Origin: Streptomyces sp. NBC_01304
GTDB taxonomy: Bacteria; Actinomycetota; Actinomycetes; Streptomycetales; Streptomycetaceae
DNA length: 64,000 bases
NCBI RefSeq assembly: GCF_035975855.1
Contig: NZ_CP109055.1
Coordinates: forward strand, 9,734,001 to 9,798,000
Reading direction: 5' to 3'
The translations under genes and the position numbers were made by a program. The notes beneath the pieces are model-generated. The model was not told the origin of the DNA, did not search any database, and saw only the letters and a list, made by a program, of their open reading frames with translations. How positions within the stretch are numbered: position 1 is the first letter of the stretch; each line of letters begins with the position of its first letter. This document shows, piece after piece, positions 45,110-53,695 of this stretch.

Positions 45110-45268
45110 ATGCCCGGTTCTACGAAGACGATGGGGGTGCTCACCGTCGGGGGCCTCGTCGTGGTGACGGCCTACACGGTGGCGCTCGGCAGCAACGGCT
45201 GGCTGTGGTTCGGCTGGGTCGTGCTCGGGCTGATCACGGCGGCCATCGCCCTGTCCAAGCCCGCCTGA
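45110..45268 (+). CDS. Small membrane protein of unknown function (52 residues)
   Basis: The ATG at 45110 has an excellent GGAGGAGGG site 7 bases upstream. The protein is almost only two membrane helices (MGVLTVGGLVVVTAYTVAL and WLWFGWVVLGLITAAIAL) joined by a short GSNG turn. No family is recognised. A GTG 10 codons upstream is less well placed. It converges with the CtaG-like gene. Confidence 0.7.
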   Translation: MPGSTKTMGVLTVGGLVVVTAYTVALGSNGWLWFGWVVLGLITAAIALSKPA

Positions 45269-45329
45269 GCCGCCCCGCCGAGCCTGCTTGAGCGCCTACT
45301 GCCCGTAGGTGCCCACTGCCAGCAGGCGC

Positions 45330-46289
45330 CTACTGCCCGCGGGCGTGCAACGACTGCAGATAGGCGTTGTACGCCTCGAGCTCCTTGTCGCCGTCGCGGT
45401 CCGCGGCGCGGTCCGAGCGCCGTGCCTCGCGCTCCTCGGACTTGCGCCACTGGAACAGCAGCGCCACGAGCACGACCACGGACGGGATCTCGGAGAAGGC
45501 CCACGCGATGCCGCCCCCCGCCTCCTGGTCGGCGAGCGGGTCGATGCCGAGCGAGGCGGGCGGGTGCATGTACGTGCCGACCATGGGCGTGGTCGCCATC
45601 ATCAGCGCGATGCCGAAGAACGCGTGGAACGGCATGCCCGCGAACAGCTCCAGCATCCGCATCACATAGCCGGGCCGGTGCGGCCCCGGGTCCACGCCCA
45701 TGATCGGCCAGAAGAAGACCAGGCCCACCGCGAGGAAGTGCACCATCATGAAGATGTGCCCCGGCTTGGACTCCATCAGGAAGTCGAAGAGCGGCGTGAA
45801 GTAGAGGCCGTACAGGCTCGCGATGAACATCGGGATCGTGAACGCGGGATGCGTCACGATCTTCATGTAGCGGCTGTGCAGCAGCATCAACAGCAGCTCG
45901 CGCGGCCCCTTGCGGCGCCCCCGCCCCGCGACCGGCATCGCCCGCAGCGCCAGCGTGATCGGCGCCCCGAGCAGCAGCAGGATCGGCGACAGCATGCTGA
46001 TCACCATGTGCTGCACCATGTGCACGCTGAACATGACCATGCCGTAGTCGTTGAGCTTCGTACACATCACGAGCGCGATGGTCAGCACGCCGATGACGAA
46101 GGCGATGCTCCGCCCGACCGGCCACGAGTCGCCGCGGCGGATCAGCCGCACCACGCCCCACCCGTAGAGGGCGAGCCCCGCGAGGCAGCCGATCAGGAAG
46201 AAGGCGTCCATGGACGGTTCGAGGCCCCGCCCCAGCGTGAACGGCGGCAGATCCATGTCCATGTCCATGCCGTGCCCGCTGTGATCCAT
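45330..46289 (-). CDS. CtaG-type (caa3) cytochrome c oxidase assembly membrane protein
   Basis: This 319-residue protein has about seven membrane helices. The His/Met-rich start (MDHSGHGMDMDMD) may bind copper. The conserved His-Met pattern in FSVHMVQHMVISMLSPILLLLGAPITLALR, MMVHFLAVGLVFFWPIMGVDP and ELFAGMPFHAFFGIALMMATTPM identify the caa3_CtaG family, implicated in assembling the copper centre of cytochrome oxidase. The C-terminal cytoplasmic tail is highly charged. The ATG is at 46287-46289. It follows pfkA on the same strand but is separated by a perfect 38-bp palindrome. Confidence 0.9.
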   Translation of the reverse strand: MDHSGHGMDMDMDLPPFTLGRGLEPSMDAFFLIGCLAGLALYGWGVVRLIRRGDSWPVGRSIAFVIGVLTIALVMCTKLNDYGMVMFSVHMVQHMVISMLSPILLLLGAPITLALRAMPVAGRGRRKGPRELLLMLLHSRYMKIVTHPAFTIPMFIASLYGLYFTPLFDFLMESKPGHIFMMVHFLAVGLVFFWPIMGVDPGPHRPGYVMRMLELFAGMPFHAFFGIALMMATTPMVGTYMHPPASLGIDPLADQEAGGGIAWAFSEIPSVVVLVALLFQWRKSEEREARRSDRAADRDGDKELEAYNAYLQSLHARGQ

Positions 46290-46331
46290 CCGCTGACTCC
46301 TGATTCGTGCCGGTTGTCCGGACCCAGAGTA

Positions 46332-46369
46332 GAACCGCCCCCGGCCGAAGCTTCGGCCGGGGGCGGTTC
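46332..46369. terminator. perfect 38-bp palindrome downstream of pfkA
   Basis: GAACCGCCCCCGGCCGAAG is followed without a gap by its exact reverse complement. It starts 24 bases beyond the pfkA stop and ends 43 bases before the CtaG-like gene. It is a very stable hairpin and most likely ends pfkA transcription. Confidence 0.8.
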
Positions 46370-46392
46370 GAACTGCTCAGGTGGATCGGGTA

Positions 46393-47418
46393 CTACAGGA
46401 CGCACTCGGCCTCGGCGTACCGCTCGTCCGGCACGGTCTTCAGGGTCTCGACGGCCTTCGCGAGCGGCGCCATCACGATGTCGGTGCCCTGCAGTGCGGT
46501 CATCATCCCGAACTCCCCGCGGTGCACGGCCTCCACGGCGTGCCAGCCGAAGCGGGTGGCGAGGACACGGTCGTACGCGGTCGGGGTGCCGCCCCGCTGG
46601 ACGTGGCCGAGGATGACCGGGCGGGCCTCCTTGCCGAGGCGCTGCTCCAGCTCGATGGAGAGCTGGCGGGCGATGCCGGCGAAGCGCTCGTGGCCGTAGA
46701 TGTCCTTGCCGCCCTCGTCGTACTCCATGGAGCCCTCGCGGGGCTTGGCGCCCTCGGCGGCGACGACGATCGCGAACTTCTTGCCGGCCTCGAAGCGGGC
46801 GCCGACCTTCTTGGCCAGCTCGTCGATGTCGAAGGGCCGCTCGGGCACGACGATGGCGTGGGCGCCCGCCGCCATACCGGAGTTGAGGGCGATCCAGCCG
46901 GTGTGCCGGCCCATGACCTCGACGATCAGGACGCGCTGGTGGGACTCGGCGGTGGTCTTGAGACGGTCGAGCGCCTCGGTGGCGACACCGACGGCGGTGT
47001 CGAAACCGAACGTCACGTCCGTCACCGCTATGTCGTTGTCGATGGTCTTCGGGACGCCGACGATCGGCAGACCGTTGTCCGAGAGGAGGCGGGCGGCCTT
47101 GAGGGTGCCCTCACCGCCGATCGGAATGATCGCGTCCAGGCCGAGCTCTTCGAGATGTCCCTTGGCGCGCTCGACGCCGTCCCGCAGATGCGCGGGCTGT
47201 ACGCGCGAGGAGCCGAGGATGGTGCCGCCGCGGGCGAGGATGCCGCTGACGGCATCGAGGTCGAGCTTGCGGTAGTCGCACTCGAGGAGGCCCTTCCACC
47301 CGTCGTGGAAGCCGATGACCTCGTCGCCGTGGTCGACCACGGCGCGGTGCACGACCGACCGAATGACAGCGTTCAGGCCGGGGCAGTCGCCGCCGGAGGT
47401 GAGGACGCCTATACGCAT
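46393..47418 (-). CDS. pfkA: 6-phosphofructokinase
   Basis: This 341-residue glycolytic enzyme phosphorylates fructose 6-phosphate. Marks are SGGDCPGLNAVIR (8-20), PIGGEGTLKAARLL, PKTIDNDI (catalytic Asp), EVMGRHTGWIAL and GHVQRGGTPTAYDR. The donor-determining positions read G104 (GGEGT) and K124 (PKTIDND). G104 favours ATP while K124 is the residue found in pyrophosphate enzymes; this mixed state is known for actinobacterial ATP-dependent group III enzymes. The ATG at 47416-47418 gives the standard start MRIGVLTSGGD. It is a single-gene unit with its own terminator. Confidence 0.95.
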   Translation of the reverse strand: MRIGVLTSGGDCPGLNAVIRSVVHRAVVDHGDEVIGFHDGWKGLLECDYRKLDLDAVSGILARGGTILGSSRVQPAHLRDGVERAKGHLEELGLDAIIPIGGEGTLKAARLLSDNGLPIVGVPKTIDNDIAVTDVTFGFDTAVGVATEALDRLKTTAESHQRVLIVEVMGRHTGWIALNSGMAAGAHAIVVPERPFDIDELAKKVGARFEAGKKFAIVVAAEGAKPREGSMEYDEGGKDIYGHERFAGIARQLSIELEQRLGKEARPVILGHVQRGGTPTAYDRVLATRFGWHAVEAVHRGEFGMMTALQGTDIVMAPLAKAVETLKTVPDERYAEAECVL

Positions 47419-47576
47419 GGCCCAAGAACCTTTGCAACGTGGGCGGATGTACCGGACCACGTCGTCCGGCGAAGACCCCGTCACCCTACTAGTGCGAAGT
47501 GACGGGGCCGAATCGCAGTCCAGGCCCTGGATTTGGAGGACCGTACGAGCGTGCCTCAGCTCACTTGTGGCCCGCT

Positions 47577-48311
47577 CTAGGCGGGCTGAGTGGCGGCCGC
47601 GATGCGCTCGCCGCGCAGCGCCTCGTACCAGCGGTCGTCGACCTGCGGCAGCGCGTTCACGTCGAGCGCGAGCTTGAGCAGCAGGTCGGCGACCTGCGGG
47701 TTGCGGGCGAGGACGGGGCCGTGCATGTACGTACCGAAGACGGTGTCGTTGTACGCGCCCTCGGTGCCGTCGCCCGTGCCGTTGCCCTTGCCGAGCCGCA
47801 CGTGCGCGAACGGGCGCGCGGAGGGGCCGAGATGGGTGATGCCCTGGTGGTTCTCGAAGCCGGTCAGCTGAGGCAGGCCCAGCGGCTGGTCGATGTCGGC
47901 CAGGACATCGCCGACGCACCGCTCGCCCTCGCCGCGCGTGGAGACCACGTCGAGCAGGCCGAGGCCCGGCTCGCGCTGGCCGAGGTCGTTGATGAACTCG
48001 TGGCCGAGGATCTGGTAGCCCGCGCACACCGAGAAGACGATCGCGCCGTTGGCCACCGCGCGGCTCAACCCGCCGTCGCGGCGCAGGCGTTCGGCCGCCA
48101 GGCGCTGCGGGCGGTCCTCACCGCCGCCGATCAGGTAGATGTCGCCCGAGGTGGGGATCGCCTGGTCGCTGCGTACGTCGTAGCGCTCGACGTTGAGGCC
48201 GCGCTGGCGGGCCCGGCGCTCCACGACGAGGGCGTTGCCCTGGTCTCCGTAGGTGCTCAGCAGGTCGGGGTAGACCCAGACCAGACGCAGGCTGTTGTCG
48301 CTCATGCTCAT
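47577..48311 (-). CDS. gatD: GatD, glutamine amidotransferase of lipid II amidation
   Basis: This 244-residue class I (CobB/CobQ-like) glutaminase supplies ammonia to MurT for converting D-glutamate in lipid II to D-isoglutamine. The nucleophile is C96 in VFSVCAGYQILG and the catalytic His is H197 in GTYMHGPVLARNP. LYLIGGGEDRPQ-type and FENHQGITHLG segments also match GatD. The ATG at 48309-48311 has AAGGA at 5 bases; a second ATG two codons on is possible. It is 26 bases downstream of murT on the same strand. The CobQ-like name sometimes given is misleading, as no cobalamin genes are near. Confidence 0.92.
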   Translation of the reverse strand: MSMSDNSLRLVWVYPDLLSTYGDQGNALVVERRARQRGLNVERYDVRSDQAIPTSGDIYLIGGGEDRPQRLAAERLRRDGGLSRAVANGAIVFSVCAGYQILGHEFINDLGQREPGLGLLDVVSTRGEGERCVGDVLADIDQPLGLPQLTGFENHQGITHLGPSARPFAHVRLGKGNGTGDGTEGAYNDTVFGTYMHGPVLARNPQVADLLLKLALDVNALPQVDDRWYEALRGERIAAATQPA

Positions 48312-48337
48312 GTGTCCTTAACCCTGTCAGTCACACG

Positions 48338-49585
48338 TCAGTTGCCGACGCGGCGGCGGACGTCCTGGAACGCGGTGTAGTTGGCGATCAGCTCGATCTG
48401 CCCGGGGGGCGCCAGCTGTACGGCCTCGTCGATGGTGTCGCAGACCCGGAAGTCCAGGCCGGCCACTTCGAGGCGTACGGCCAGGTCGAGCCGGCGGTCA
48501 CCGATGACGAAGATCGGGTGCCCGGCGAGCCGCGTGTAGTCGACGTCCCACAGCCAGGAGGTGTCGGTGCCGTCGGCGCCGCGCGCGTTCACCGAAAGGA
48601 TCACCGGGGTGGGCGGCGGGTCGATCAGGGAAAACGTTTCGAGCCAGCCCGCCGGGTTCTTCGCCAGCAGCAGACGAAGATCGCGGTTCTGGAACTGGAC
48701 GACGTCATAGCGTCCGGCGACGGCCTGCACCTGGTACATGCGCTCGAGGGCGACCTGCGGCGGCACCCCGAAGACGGCGGCGACGGCGGCCGAGCTGGTG
48801 GCGTTGGCCTTGTTGGCGCGGCCCGGCAGCTGAAGGTGGATCGGCCAGGCCGAACCGTGCGGGTCGAGCACGTGGTCGCCGCTGAGCGCCCAGCTCGGGG
48901 CGGGACGGCGGAAGCCGCAGTCGCCGCAGAACCAGTCGTCGCCGGGGCGCTGCATCACGCCACCGCAGGACGGGCAGGACCAGGCGTCGTCCTTCCACTC
49001 CTGACCGGCCGCGACCCACACCACGTTCGGCGAGGAGGAGGCGGCCCACACGATCAGCGGGTCGTCCGCGTTGGCGATGACGACGGCCTTGGAACCGGCC
49101 AGGCCCTCGCGCCACTTCTCGGCGAGCATGCGCGTCTCGGCGGCCCGGTCGAGCTGGTCACGGGAGAGGTTGAGCAGCGCGATCGCCTTGGGGTCGACGT
49201 CGCGGGCCACTCCGGCCAGGTACTTCTCGTCGACCTCGATCACGCCGTACTTGGCGTCCGAGCCACCGGCCAGCGCCGAGGTGATGCCGGCCGGCATGTT
49301 CGCGCCGAGCGCGTTGGAGACCACGGGGCCCGCGGCGCGCAGCGCCTCCGCGATCAGTCGCGTCGTGGTCGTCTTGCCGTTCGTCGCCGACACCAGGATC
49401 ACGTCGAGGTGCTGGGCGAGCCGGCCGAGCAGGTCCGGGTCGAGCTTGAGCGCCACCCGGCCGCCGATCACCGATCCGCTGCCGCGTCCCGCGGCGCGCG
49501 ACACCGCCGCGGCTGCCTTGCCTGCCGTCACGGCCAGCTTGGCCCGCGGCGACAGCGGGTCCGCACTGCCAGGGTGTCCTGCCAT
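48338..49585 (-). CDS. murT: MurT, Mur ligase-like amidating subunit
   Basis: This protein of about 415 residues has a Mur ligase fold and activates the D-Glu carboxylate of lipid II with ATP; GatD provides ammonia. The P-loop is SATNGKTTTTRLIAEAL (K71). A zinc ribbon characteristic of MurT is inserted near 204-223 (CPSCGG and CGDCGF: C204, C207, C220, C223). LPGRANKANATSSAAVAAVFGV is the central-domain signature, and the C-terminal DUF1727 domain follows. The ATG close to 49585 has AAGGAGGA upstream. It is the first gene of the murT-gatD operon and divergent from the deformylase gene. Confidence 0.93.
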   Translation of the reverse strand: MAGHPGSADPLSPRAKLAVTAGKAAAAVSRAAGRGSGSVIGGRVALKLDPDLLGRLAQHLDVILVSATNGKTTTTRLIAEALRAAGPVVSNALGANMPAGITSALAGGSDAKYGVIEVDEKYLAGVARDVDPKAIALLNLSRDQLDRAAETRMLAEKWREGLAGSKAVVIANADDPLIVWAASSSPNVVWVAAGQEWKDDAWSCPSCGGVMQRPGDDWFCGDCGFRRPAPSWALSGDHVLDPHGSAWPIHLQLPGRANKANATSSAAVAAVFGVPPQVALERMYQVQAVAGRYDVVQFQNRDLRLLLAKNPAGWLETFSLIDPPPTPVILSVNARGADGTDTSWLWDVDYTRLAGHPIFVIGDRRLDLAVRLEVAGLDFRVCDTIDEAVQLAPPGQIELIANYTAFQDVRRRVGN

Positions 49586-49723
49586 CGTTCCAGCTCCTCC
49601 TTGCGTTCCGGCGCCGCGCCTGCCCGGCACTGGTGTGACCTCAGCCTATCGAGGTCCCGGGCGGCGCCCGAACCGCGGCACCGCCCAGTGGCCGAGTGAG
49701 GTCCGGAACGTACCCTTACGGCC

Positions 49724-50314
49724 ATGCGACAAGGCTCCATCCCGGGCAGCTCGGGACACGTACGGCCCATGACCCTGCTCGGCGACCCCGTGCTGCACGC
49801 ACCGTGCGAGGAGGTCACCGACTTCGGCCCGTCCCTGGCCCGCCTGGTCGAGGACATGTTCGCGACGATGTACGCGGCCCCGGGGGTCGGCCTCGCCGCG
49901 AACCAGGTCGGCGTTCCGCTCAGGGTGTTCGTCTACGACTGCCCCGACGACGAGGATCGACGCCACCTCGGGCATGTGATCAATCCCCGCCTGGTCGAGG
50001 CGGACGGCTTCACGGTGCGCGGCCCCGAGGGCTGTCTCTCCCTGCCGGGCCTGGAGGCGGCCACGCCGCGCTTCGACCACGCGGTGGTGGAGGGCGTCGA
50101 CCTGCTCGGGGAGCCGGTACGCATCGTGGGAGAGGGCTGGTTCGCCCGCTGCCTGCAGCACGAGTGCGACCACCTGGACGGGCGGATCTACCCGGAACGC
50201 CTGGGCTCCTGGCGGCGTGGCAGGGTGCTGCGGGCCGCGCGGAAGACCGAGTGGGGCGCGGACATCGACGTACGCCGACTCGGGAACGTAGAAGAAGCCG
50301 ACTCGGGAACGTAG
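49724..50314 (+). CDS. def: Peptide deformylase
   Basis: This 196-residue metalloenzyme removes the N-formyl group from new proteins. Three motifs are intact: GVGLAANQVG (54-63), EGCLSLPG (C104) and HECDHLDG (H146, E147, H150). Two oddities: residues 1-15 form an extra N-terminal leader, and the C-terminus runs into a 23-bp perfect tandem duplication (50275-50320) that shifts the frame and ends it as VEEADSGT. It is probably one of several deformylases in the genome. Divergent from murT. Confidence 0.93.
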   Translation: MRQGSIPGSSGHVRPMTLLGDPVLHAPCEEVTDFGPSLARLVEDMFATMYAAPGVGLAANQVGVPLRVFVYDCPDDEDRRHLGHVINPRLVEADGFTVRGPEGCLSLPGLEAATPRFDHAVVEGVDLLGEPVRIVGEGWFARCLQHECDHLDGRIYPERLGSWRRGRVLRAARKTEWGADIDVRRLGNVEEADSGT

Positions 50315-50320
50315 AAGAAG
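50275..50320. repeat. 23-bp perfect tandem duplication at the def 3' end
   Basis: Two adjacent identical 23-base copies (CCGACTCGGGAACGTAGAAG and three more bases, at 50275-50297 and 50298-50320) span the end of def. The second copy is read in another frame and supplies the TAG stop. Confidence 0.9.
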
Positions 50321-50388
50321 AGGCCGTACGAGACGCGTGATCCGGTACGTGCCGGCCTGAGGCGGGACTCGCCCCGAACAGCCCCGGA

Positions 50389-51042
50389 TCAGAAGCCCGG
50401 ACCGCCCGCGATGTCCCCGGCCGCCGCGAGGCGTCCCCACAGCAGATCCGCGAGGCTGTTCACCAACTCGGCCCGGGAGCAGGGGCGTTCGCCCAGCCAC
50501 CAGTCGCCCGCCGCGTGCATCATGCCGACGATGCCGTGGCCCCACACCCGCGCGAGCTGCTCGCCCGACGGGCCGAGGTCGACCCGTTCGGCGATGACCT
50601 TGGCGAGCTCCTCGCCGAGGCGGCGCAGCAGGGGAGCGGAGTGCAGGCCGACGTCGAAGCCCTGCTCGTTCTGCTCGGACTGTGAGGCGCCCTCCGCCGG
50701 GTGCATCAGGAAGCGGTAGACCTGCGGGGCCCCCTCGATCGCCGCGAGGTAGGTGTCGAGGGTCGCCTCCACGCGCTCGCGGCGCTCGGCCGGGGCGTCG
50801 AGGGCGGCGCGCAGGGAGTCGAGGAGTGCGTCGGTGTGGCGCTTGGCGAGGGCCGCGTACAGGCCGCCCTTGTCGCCGAAGTGGCGGTAGAGGATCGGCT
50901 TGGTGATGCCCGCCTCCGCGGCGATGGCGTTCATCGAGGCGCCGGGGCCGTCGCGGAGCACCACGCGGTCCGCGGCTTCGAGCAGCTCGCGGCGACGACG
51001 CTCGGCCGACCTTTCCTGATCGGTCCGTTGTGTCGTGTCCAT
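50389..51042 (-). CDS. TetR-family regulator, divergent from acyl-CoA dehydrogenase
   Basis: This 217-residue protein has an N-terminal HTH (about 12-60: RRRRELLEAADRVVLRDGPGASMNAIAAE, then AGITKPILYRHFGDKGGLYAAL) and a C-terminal ligand domain with the TetR_C_33-like run LARVWGHGIVGMMHAAGDWWL. The ATG at 51040-51042 gives the standard N-terminus. The gene is 170 bases from an acyl-CoA dehydrogenase gene in divergent layout. The class often senses acyl-CoA, so control of fatty-acid oxidation is plausible. Confidence 0.88.
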   Translation of the reverse strand: MDTTQRTDQERSAERRRRELLEAADRVVLRDGPGASMNAIAAEAGITKPILYRHFGDKGGLYAALAKRHTDALLDSLRAALDAPAERRERVEATLDTYLAAIEGAPQVYRFLMHPAEGASQSEQNEQGFDVGLHSAPLLRRLGEELAKVIAERVDLGPSGEQLARVWGHGIVGMMHAAGDWWLGERPCSRAELVNSLADLLWGRLAAAGDIAGGPGF

Positions 51043-51137
51043 TGCACTTCTCCCCGCCCTGCTGATTCCGTGACGCACGCGCAACGTAACACCCTTCACC
51101 GCTTCTCCATCGAACTCATCGAACGCGCGACCGGGAG

Positions 51138-51185
51138 TTGACATCCGCTACTGGCGGGTAACAGACTCGCGTTACCGCAAGTAAC
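51138..51185 (+). promoter_or_regulatory. acd promoter overlapped by GTAAC operator sites
   Basis: A TTGACA -35 (51138-51143) is followed at 15 bases by a TAACAG -10-like hexamer. GGTAAC/GTTACC arms (51157-51162 and 51171-51176, spacer 8) cover the -10, and a third GTAAC (51181-51185) makes a second inverted pair with the middle site. Another GTAAC is near 51086, close to the TetR gene. A TetR dimer would block this promoter. Confidence 0.5.
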
Positions 51186-51212
51186 AAGGTGCAAGTGCTG
51201 GAGGGGACCGTC

Positions 51213-52442
51213 ATGGCCGAGTTCATCATGGAGCTGAACGACGAGCAGAAGGAAGTCAGGGACTGGCTCCACGGATTCGCCGCCGATGTGATCCGCCCCG
51301 CGGCCGCCGAGTGGGACGAGCGCGAGGAGACCCCCTGGCCGGTCATCCAGGAGGCCGCGAAGGTCGGCATCTACTCCCTGGACTTCTACGCCCAGCAGTT
51401 CTTCGACCCGACCGGGCTCGGTATCCCGATGGCGATGGAGGAGCTGTTCTGGGGCGACGCCGGCATCGCCCTGTCGATCGTCGGCACCGGCCTCGCCGCG
51501 GTCGGCGTCCTCGCCAACGGCACCGAGGAGCAGATCGGCACCTGGATCCCCGAGATGTACGGCGACGCCGACGACGTGAAGGTCGCCGCCTTCTGCTCCT
51601 CCGAGCCCGACGCGGGCTCCGACGTCGCGGCCATGCGCACCCGCGCCGTCTACGACGAGGCCAAGGACGAGTGGGTCCTCAACGGCACCAAGACCTGGGC
51701 GACGAACGGCGGCATAGCCAACGTCCACGTCGTCGTCGCCGTGGTCGACCCCGAGATCGGCTCCAAGGGCCACGCCTCCTTCATCGTGCCGCCGAACACC
51801 CCCGGCCTGTCCCAGGGCCAGAAGTTCAAGAAGCACGGCATCCGCGCCTCGCACACCGCCGAGGTCGTCCTGGAGGACGTGCGCATCCCCGGCTCCTGCC
51901 TGCTCGGCGGCAAGGACAAGCTCGACGAGCGCCTGGCCCGGGCCCGCGAGAAGGCCAAGGCGGGCGGCGGCGAGCGCGTGAAGAACGCGGCGATGGCCAC
52001 CTTCGAGGCCTCCCGCCCGGCCGTCGGCGCCATGGCGGTGGGCACCGCGCGTGCCGCGTACGACTACGCCCTCGAATACGCCAAGTCCCGTACGCAGTTC
52101 GGCCGTCCGATCATCGACAATCAGGGCATCGCCTTCCAGCTCGCCGACATGCGCACCCAGATCGACGCCGCCCGCCTCCTGGTGTGGCGCGCCTCCTGGA
52201 TGGCGACCACGGGGAAGAAGTTCGAGTCGGCCGAGGGCTCGATGTCCAAGCTGTTCGCGAGCGAGACCGCCAAGAAGGTCACCGCCCAGGCGGTCCAGAT
52301 CCTCGGCGGCAACGGCTTCACCCGTGAGTACCCGGTCGAGCGCATGCACCGTGACGCCGCGATCTACACGATCTTCGAGGGGACCAGCGAGATCCAGCGC
52401 CTGGTGATCGCGCGCACGCTCTCGGGCATGCCGATCCGCTAG
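51213..52442 (+). CDS. Acyl-CoA dehydrogenase
   Basis: This 409-residue FAD flavoenzyme catalyses alpha,beta-oxidation of an acyl-CoA. Family marks are FCSSEPDAGSDVAAMRT (FAD/substrate region), EWVLNGTKTWATNGGIA, YAKSRTQFGRPI, QILGGNGFTREYPVERMHRDA and IFEGTSEIQRLVIARTL, which contains the catalytic Glu at about E389. An insertion at about 245-265 (ARAREKAKAGGGERVKN) is longer than in classical short-chain enzymes. The ATG at 51213 has GGAGGGG 7 bases upstream. Chain-length preference cannot be read. The divergent TetR is the likely repressor. Confidence 0.94.
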   Translation: MAEFIMELNDEQKEVRDWLHGFAADVIRPAAAEWDEREETPWPVIQEAAKVGIYSLDFYAQQFFDPTGLGIPMAMEELFWGDAGIALSIVGTGLAAVGVLANGTEEQIGTWIPEMYGDADDVKVAAFCSSEPDAGSDVAAMRTRAVYDEAKDEWVLNGTKTWATNGGIANVHVVVAVVDPEIGSKGHASFIVPPNTPGLSQGQKFKKHGIRASHTAEVVLEDVRIPGSCLLGGKDKLDERLARAREKAKAGGGERVKNAAMATFEASRPAVGAMAVGTARAAYDYALEYAKSRTQFGRPIIDNQGIAFQLADMRTQIDAARLLVWRASWMATTGKKFESAEGSMSKLFASETAKKVTAQAVQILGGNGFTREYPVERMHRDAAIYTIFEGTSEIQRLVIARTLSGMPIR

Positions 52443-52475
52443 TCGTACGCAGTCCGCCCGGCCTTAGAGCCTGGG

Positions 52476-52508
52476 AAGGGGCCGTCCTGCCGGGCAGGGC
52501 GGCCCCTT
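52476..52508. terminator. bidirectional hairpin between acd and aldo-keto reductase
   Basis: The 16-base arms AAGGGGCCGTCCTGCC and GGCAGGGCGGCCCCTT pair fully with one G-T pair, between two converging genes. Confidence 0.85.
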
Positions 52509-52515
52509 CGCGTGC

Positions 52516-53499
52516 TCAGCCGTGCACCGGGGCCCGCTCGTCGAGGAGCCCTTCGCCGCGCAGGTCGTCCCACACCCCGTCCGGGACCGGCGCCCCGAAC
52601 GCCGCGACATTGCGCCGGACTTCGTCCGCGGTCCGCATCCCGACCACGATCCCGGCGACGGCCGGATGCCGCAGCGGGAACGCCATCGCCACCTGGGGCA
52701 GTGTCACCCCGTGCGCCTCGCAGGCGTCGGCGAGGCGATGGGCGCGGCGCACCAGCTCCGGGCCGGCGGGTGCGTAGTCGAAGGGGGCGTCCTTCGCGGG
52801 CCGGTCCGTGGCGAGCAGCCCGGAGTTGAAGACGGACGCCGCGAGCACCGACACCCCGCGGTCCGTGCACGCGGGCAGCAGCTCGTCGAGTGCGCTGTGG
52901 TCGAGGAGGGTGTAGCGGCCCGACAGCATCACCACGTCGACGTCCGACTCCTTGACCAGCGTGGCGAGTTGGCCGGGGTGGTACATGCCCGCGCCGATGG
53001 CGCCGACGACGCCCTCGGCCCGCAGTTCGGCCAACGCGGGGTGGCCCTCGCGCAGCGCGTCCTCGAAGTGGCGTTCCGCGTCGTGCAGGAGGAGCAGGTC
53101 GATGCGGTCGACGCCCATCCGGGTCAGGGAGTCCTCGACGCTGCGCCGGACGCCGTCGCGGCTGAAGTCCCAGACCCTGCGATGCGTCGCGGGCACCTCG
53201 AAGGACTCGTCCCTGCGGCCCTGCGGGTCCTGCGGGACCAGGAGCCGGCCGACCTTCGTGGAGAGCGTGAAGTCCGCCCGGGCCTTGCCGCTCAGGAGCT
53301 CGCCGGTGCGGCGTTCGGAGTGGCCTATGCCGTAGTGCGGCGAGGTGTCGAAGTAGCGGATGCCGCTCTCCCAGGCCGCGTCGAGCGCGCCGGCCGCGGT
53401 GGCGTCGTCGAGCGGTGCGAAGAGCCCGCCGAGCGGGCCGCCGCCGAAGCCGAGCTCGGTGACCTGGACCGTGCTCCGCCCGAGCTGGTTCGACCTCAT
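52516..53499 (-). CDS. Aldo/keto reductase (D-threo-aldose dehydrogenase-like)
   Basis: This 327-residue NAD(P)-dependent TIM-barrel oxidoreductase has the tetrad D51 (YFDTSPHYG), Y56, K82 (STKVG) and H139 (LLLLHDAER). VTELGFGGGPLGGLF and IRYFDTSPHYGIGHSERRTGELL are typical of the galactose/L-fucose/D-threo-aldose dehydrogenase subgroup. The C-terminal block PAVAGIVVGMRTADEVRRN is the cofactor loop. The ATG is at 53497-53499. Natural substrate unknown, a sugar being most likely. Confidence 0.9.
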   Translation of the reverse strand: MRSNQLGRSTVQVTELGFGGGPLGGLFAPLDDATAAGALDAAWESGIRYFDTSPHYGIGHSERRTGELLSGKARADFTLSTKVGRLLVPQDPQGRRDESFEVPATHRRVWDFSRDGVRRSVEDSLTRMGVDRIDLLLLHDAERHFEDALREGHPALAELRAEGVVGAIGAGMYHPGQLATLVKESDVDVVMLSGRYTLLDHSALDELLPACTDRGVSVLAASVFNSGLLATDRPAKDAPFDYAPAGPELVRRAHRLADACEAHGVTLPQVAMAFPLRHPAVAGIVVGMRTADEVRRNVAAFGAPVPDGVWDDLRGEGLLDERAPVHG

Positions 53500-53695
53500 C
53501 CTGCATCTCCCTTGATGGGTGCCGTGTGGAATGCGGTGCGGGGGCCATGGTGCCTTGGAGCCGGGCGCTGATCCAAGGATTTACCTGGGTGGGTAGAGCC
53601 TCAACAGGCCTGTGCAGATTGGGTGTTGCTGTGTACGCGGCCGCTGTTCGCTCGCTTCGGGCGGCAGTACGTTGACCTGCGTCAGGAGGTGGCCG

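Noticed and set aside
47577..48311. Cobalamin biosynthesis (CobQ-like) assignment for the amidotransferase
   Set aside because: The gene is 26 bases behind a MurT gene with its zinc ribbon, and no cobalamin genes are present. GatD is the better call.
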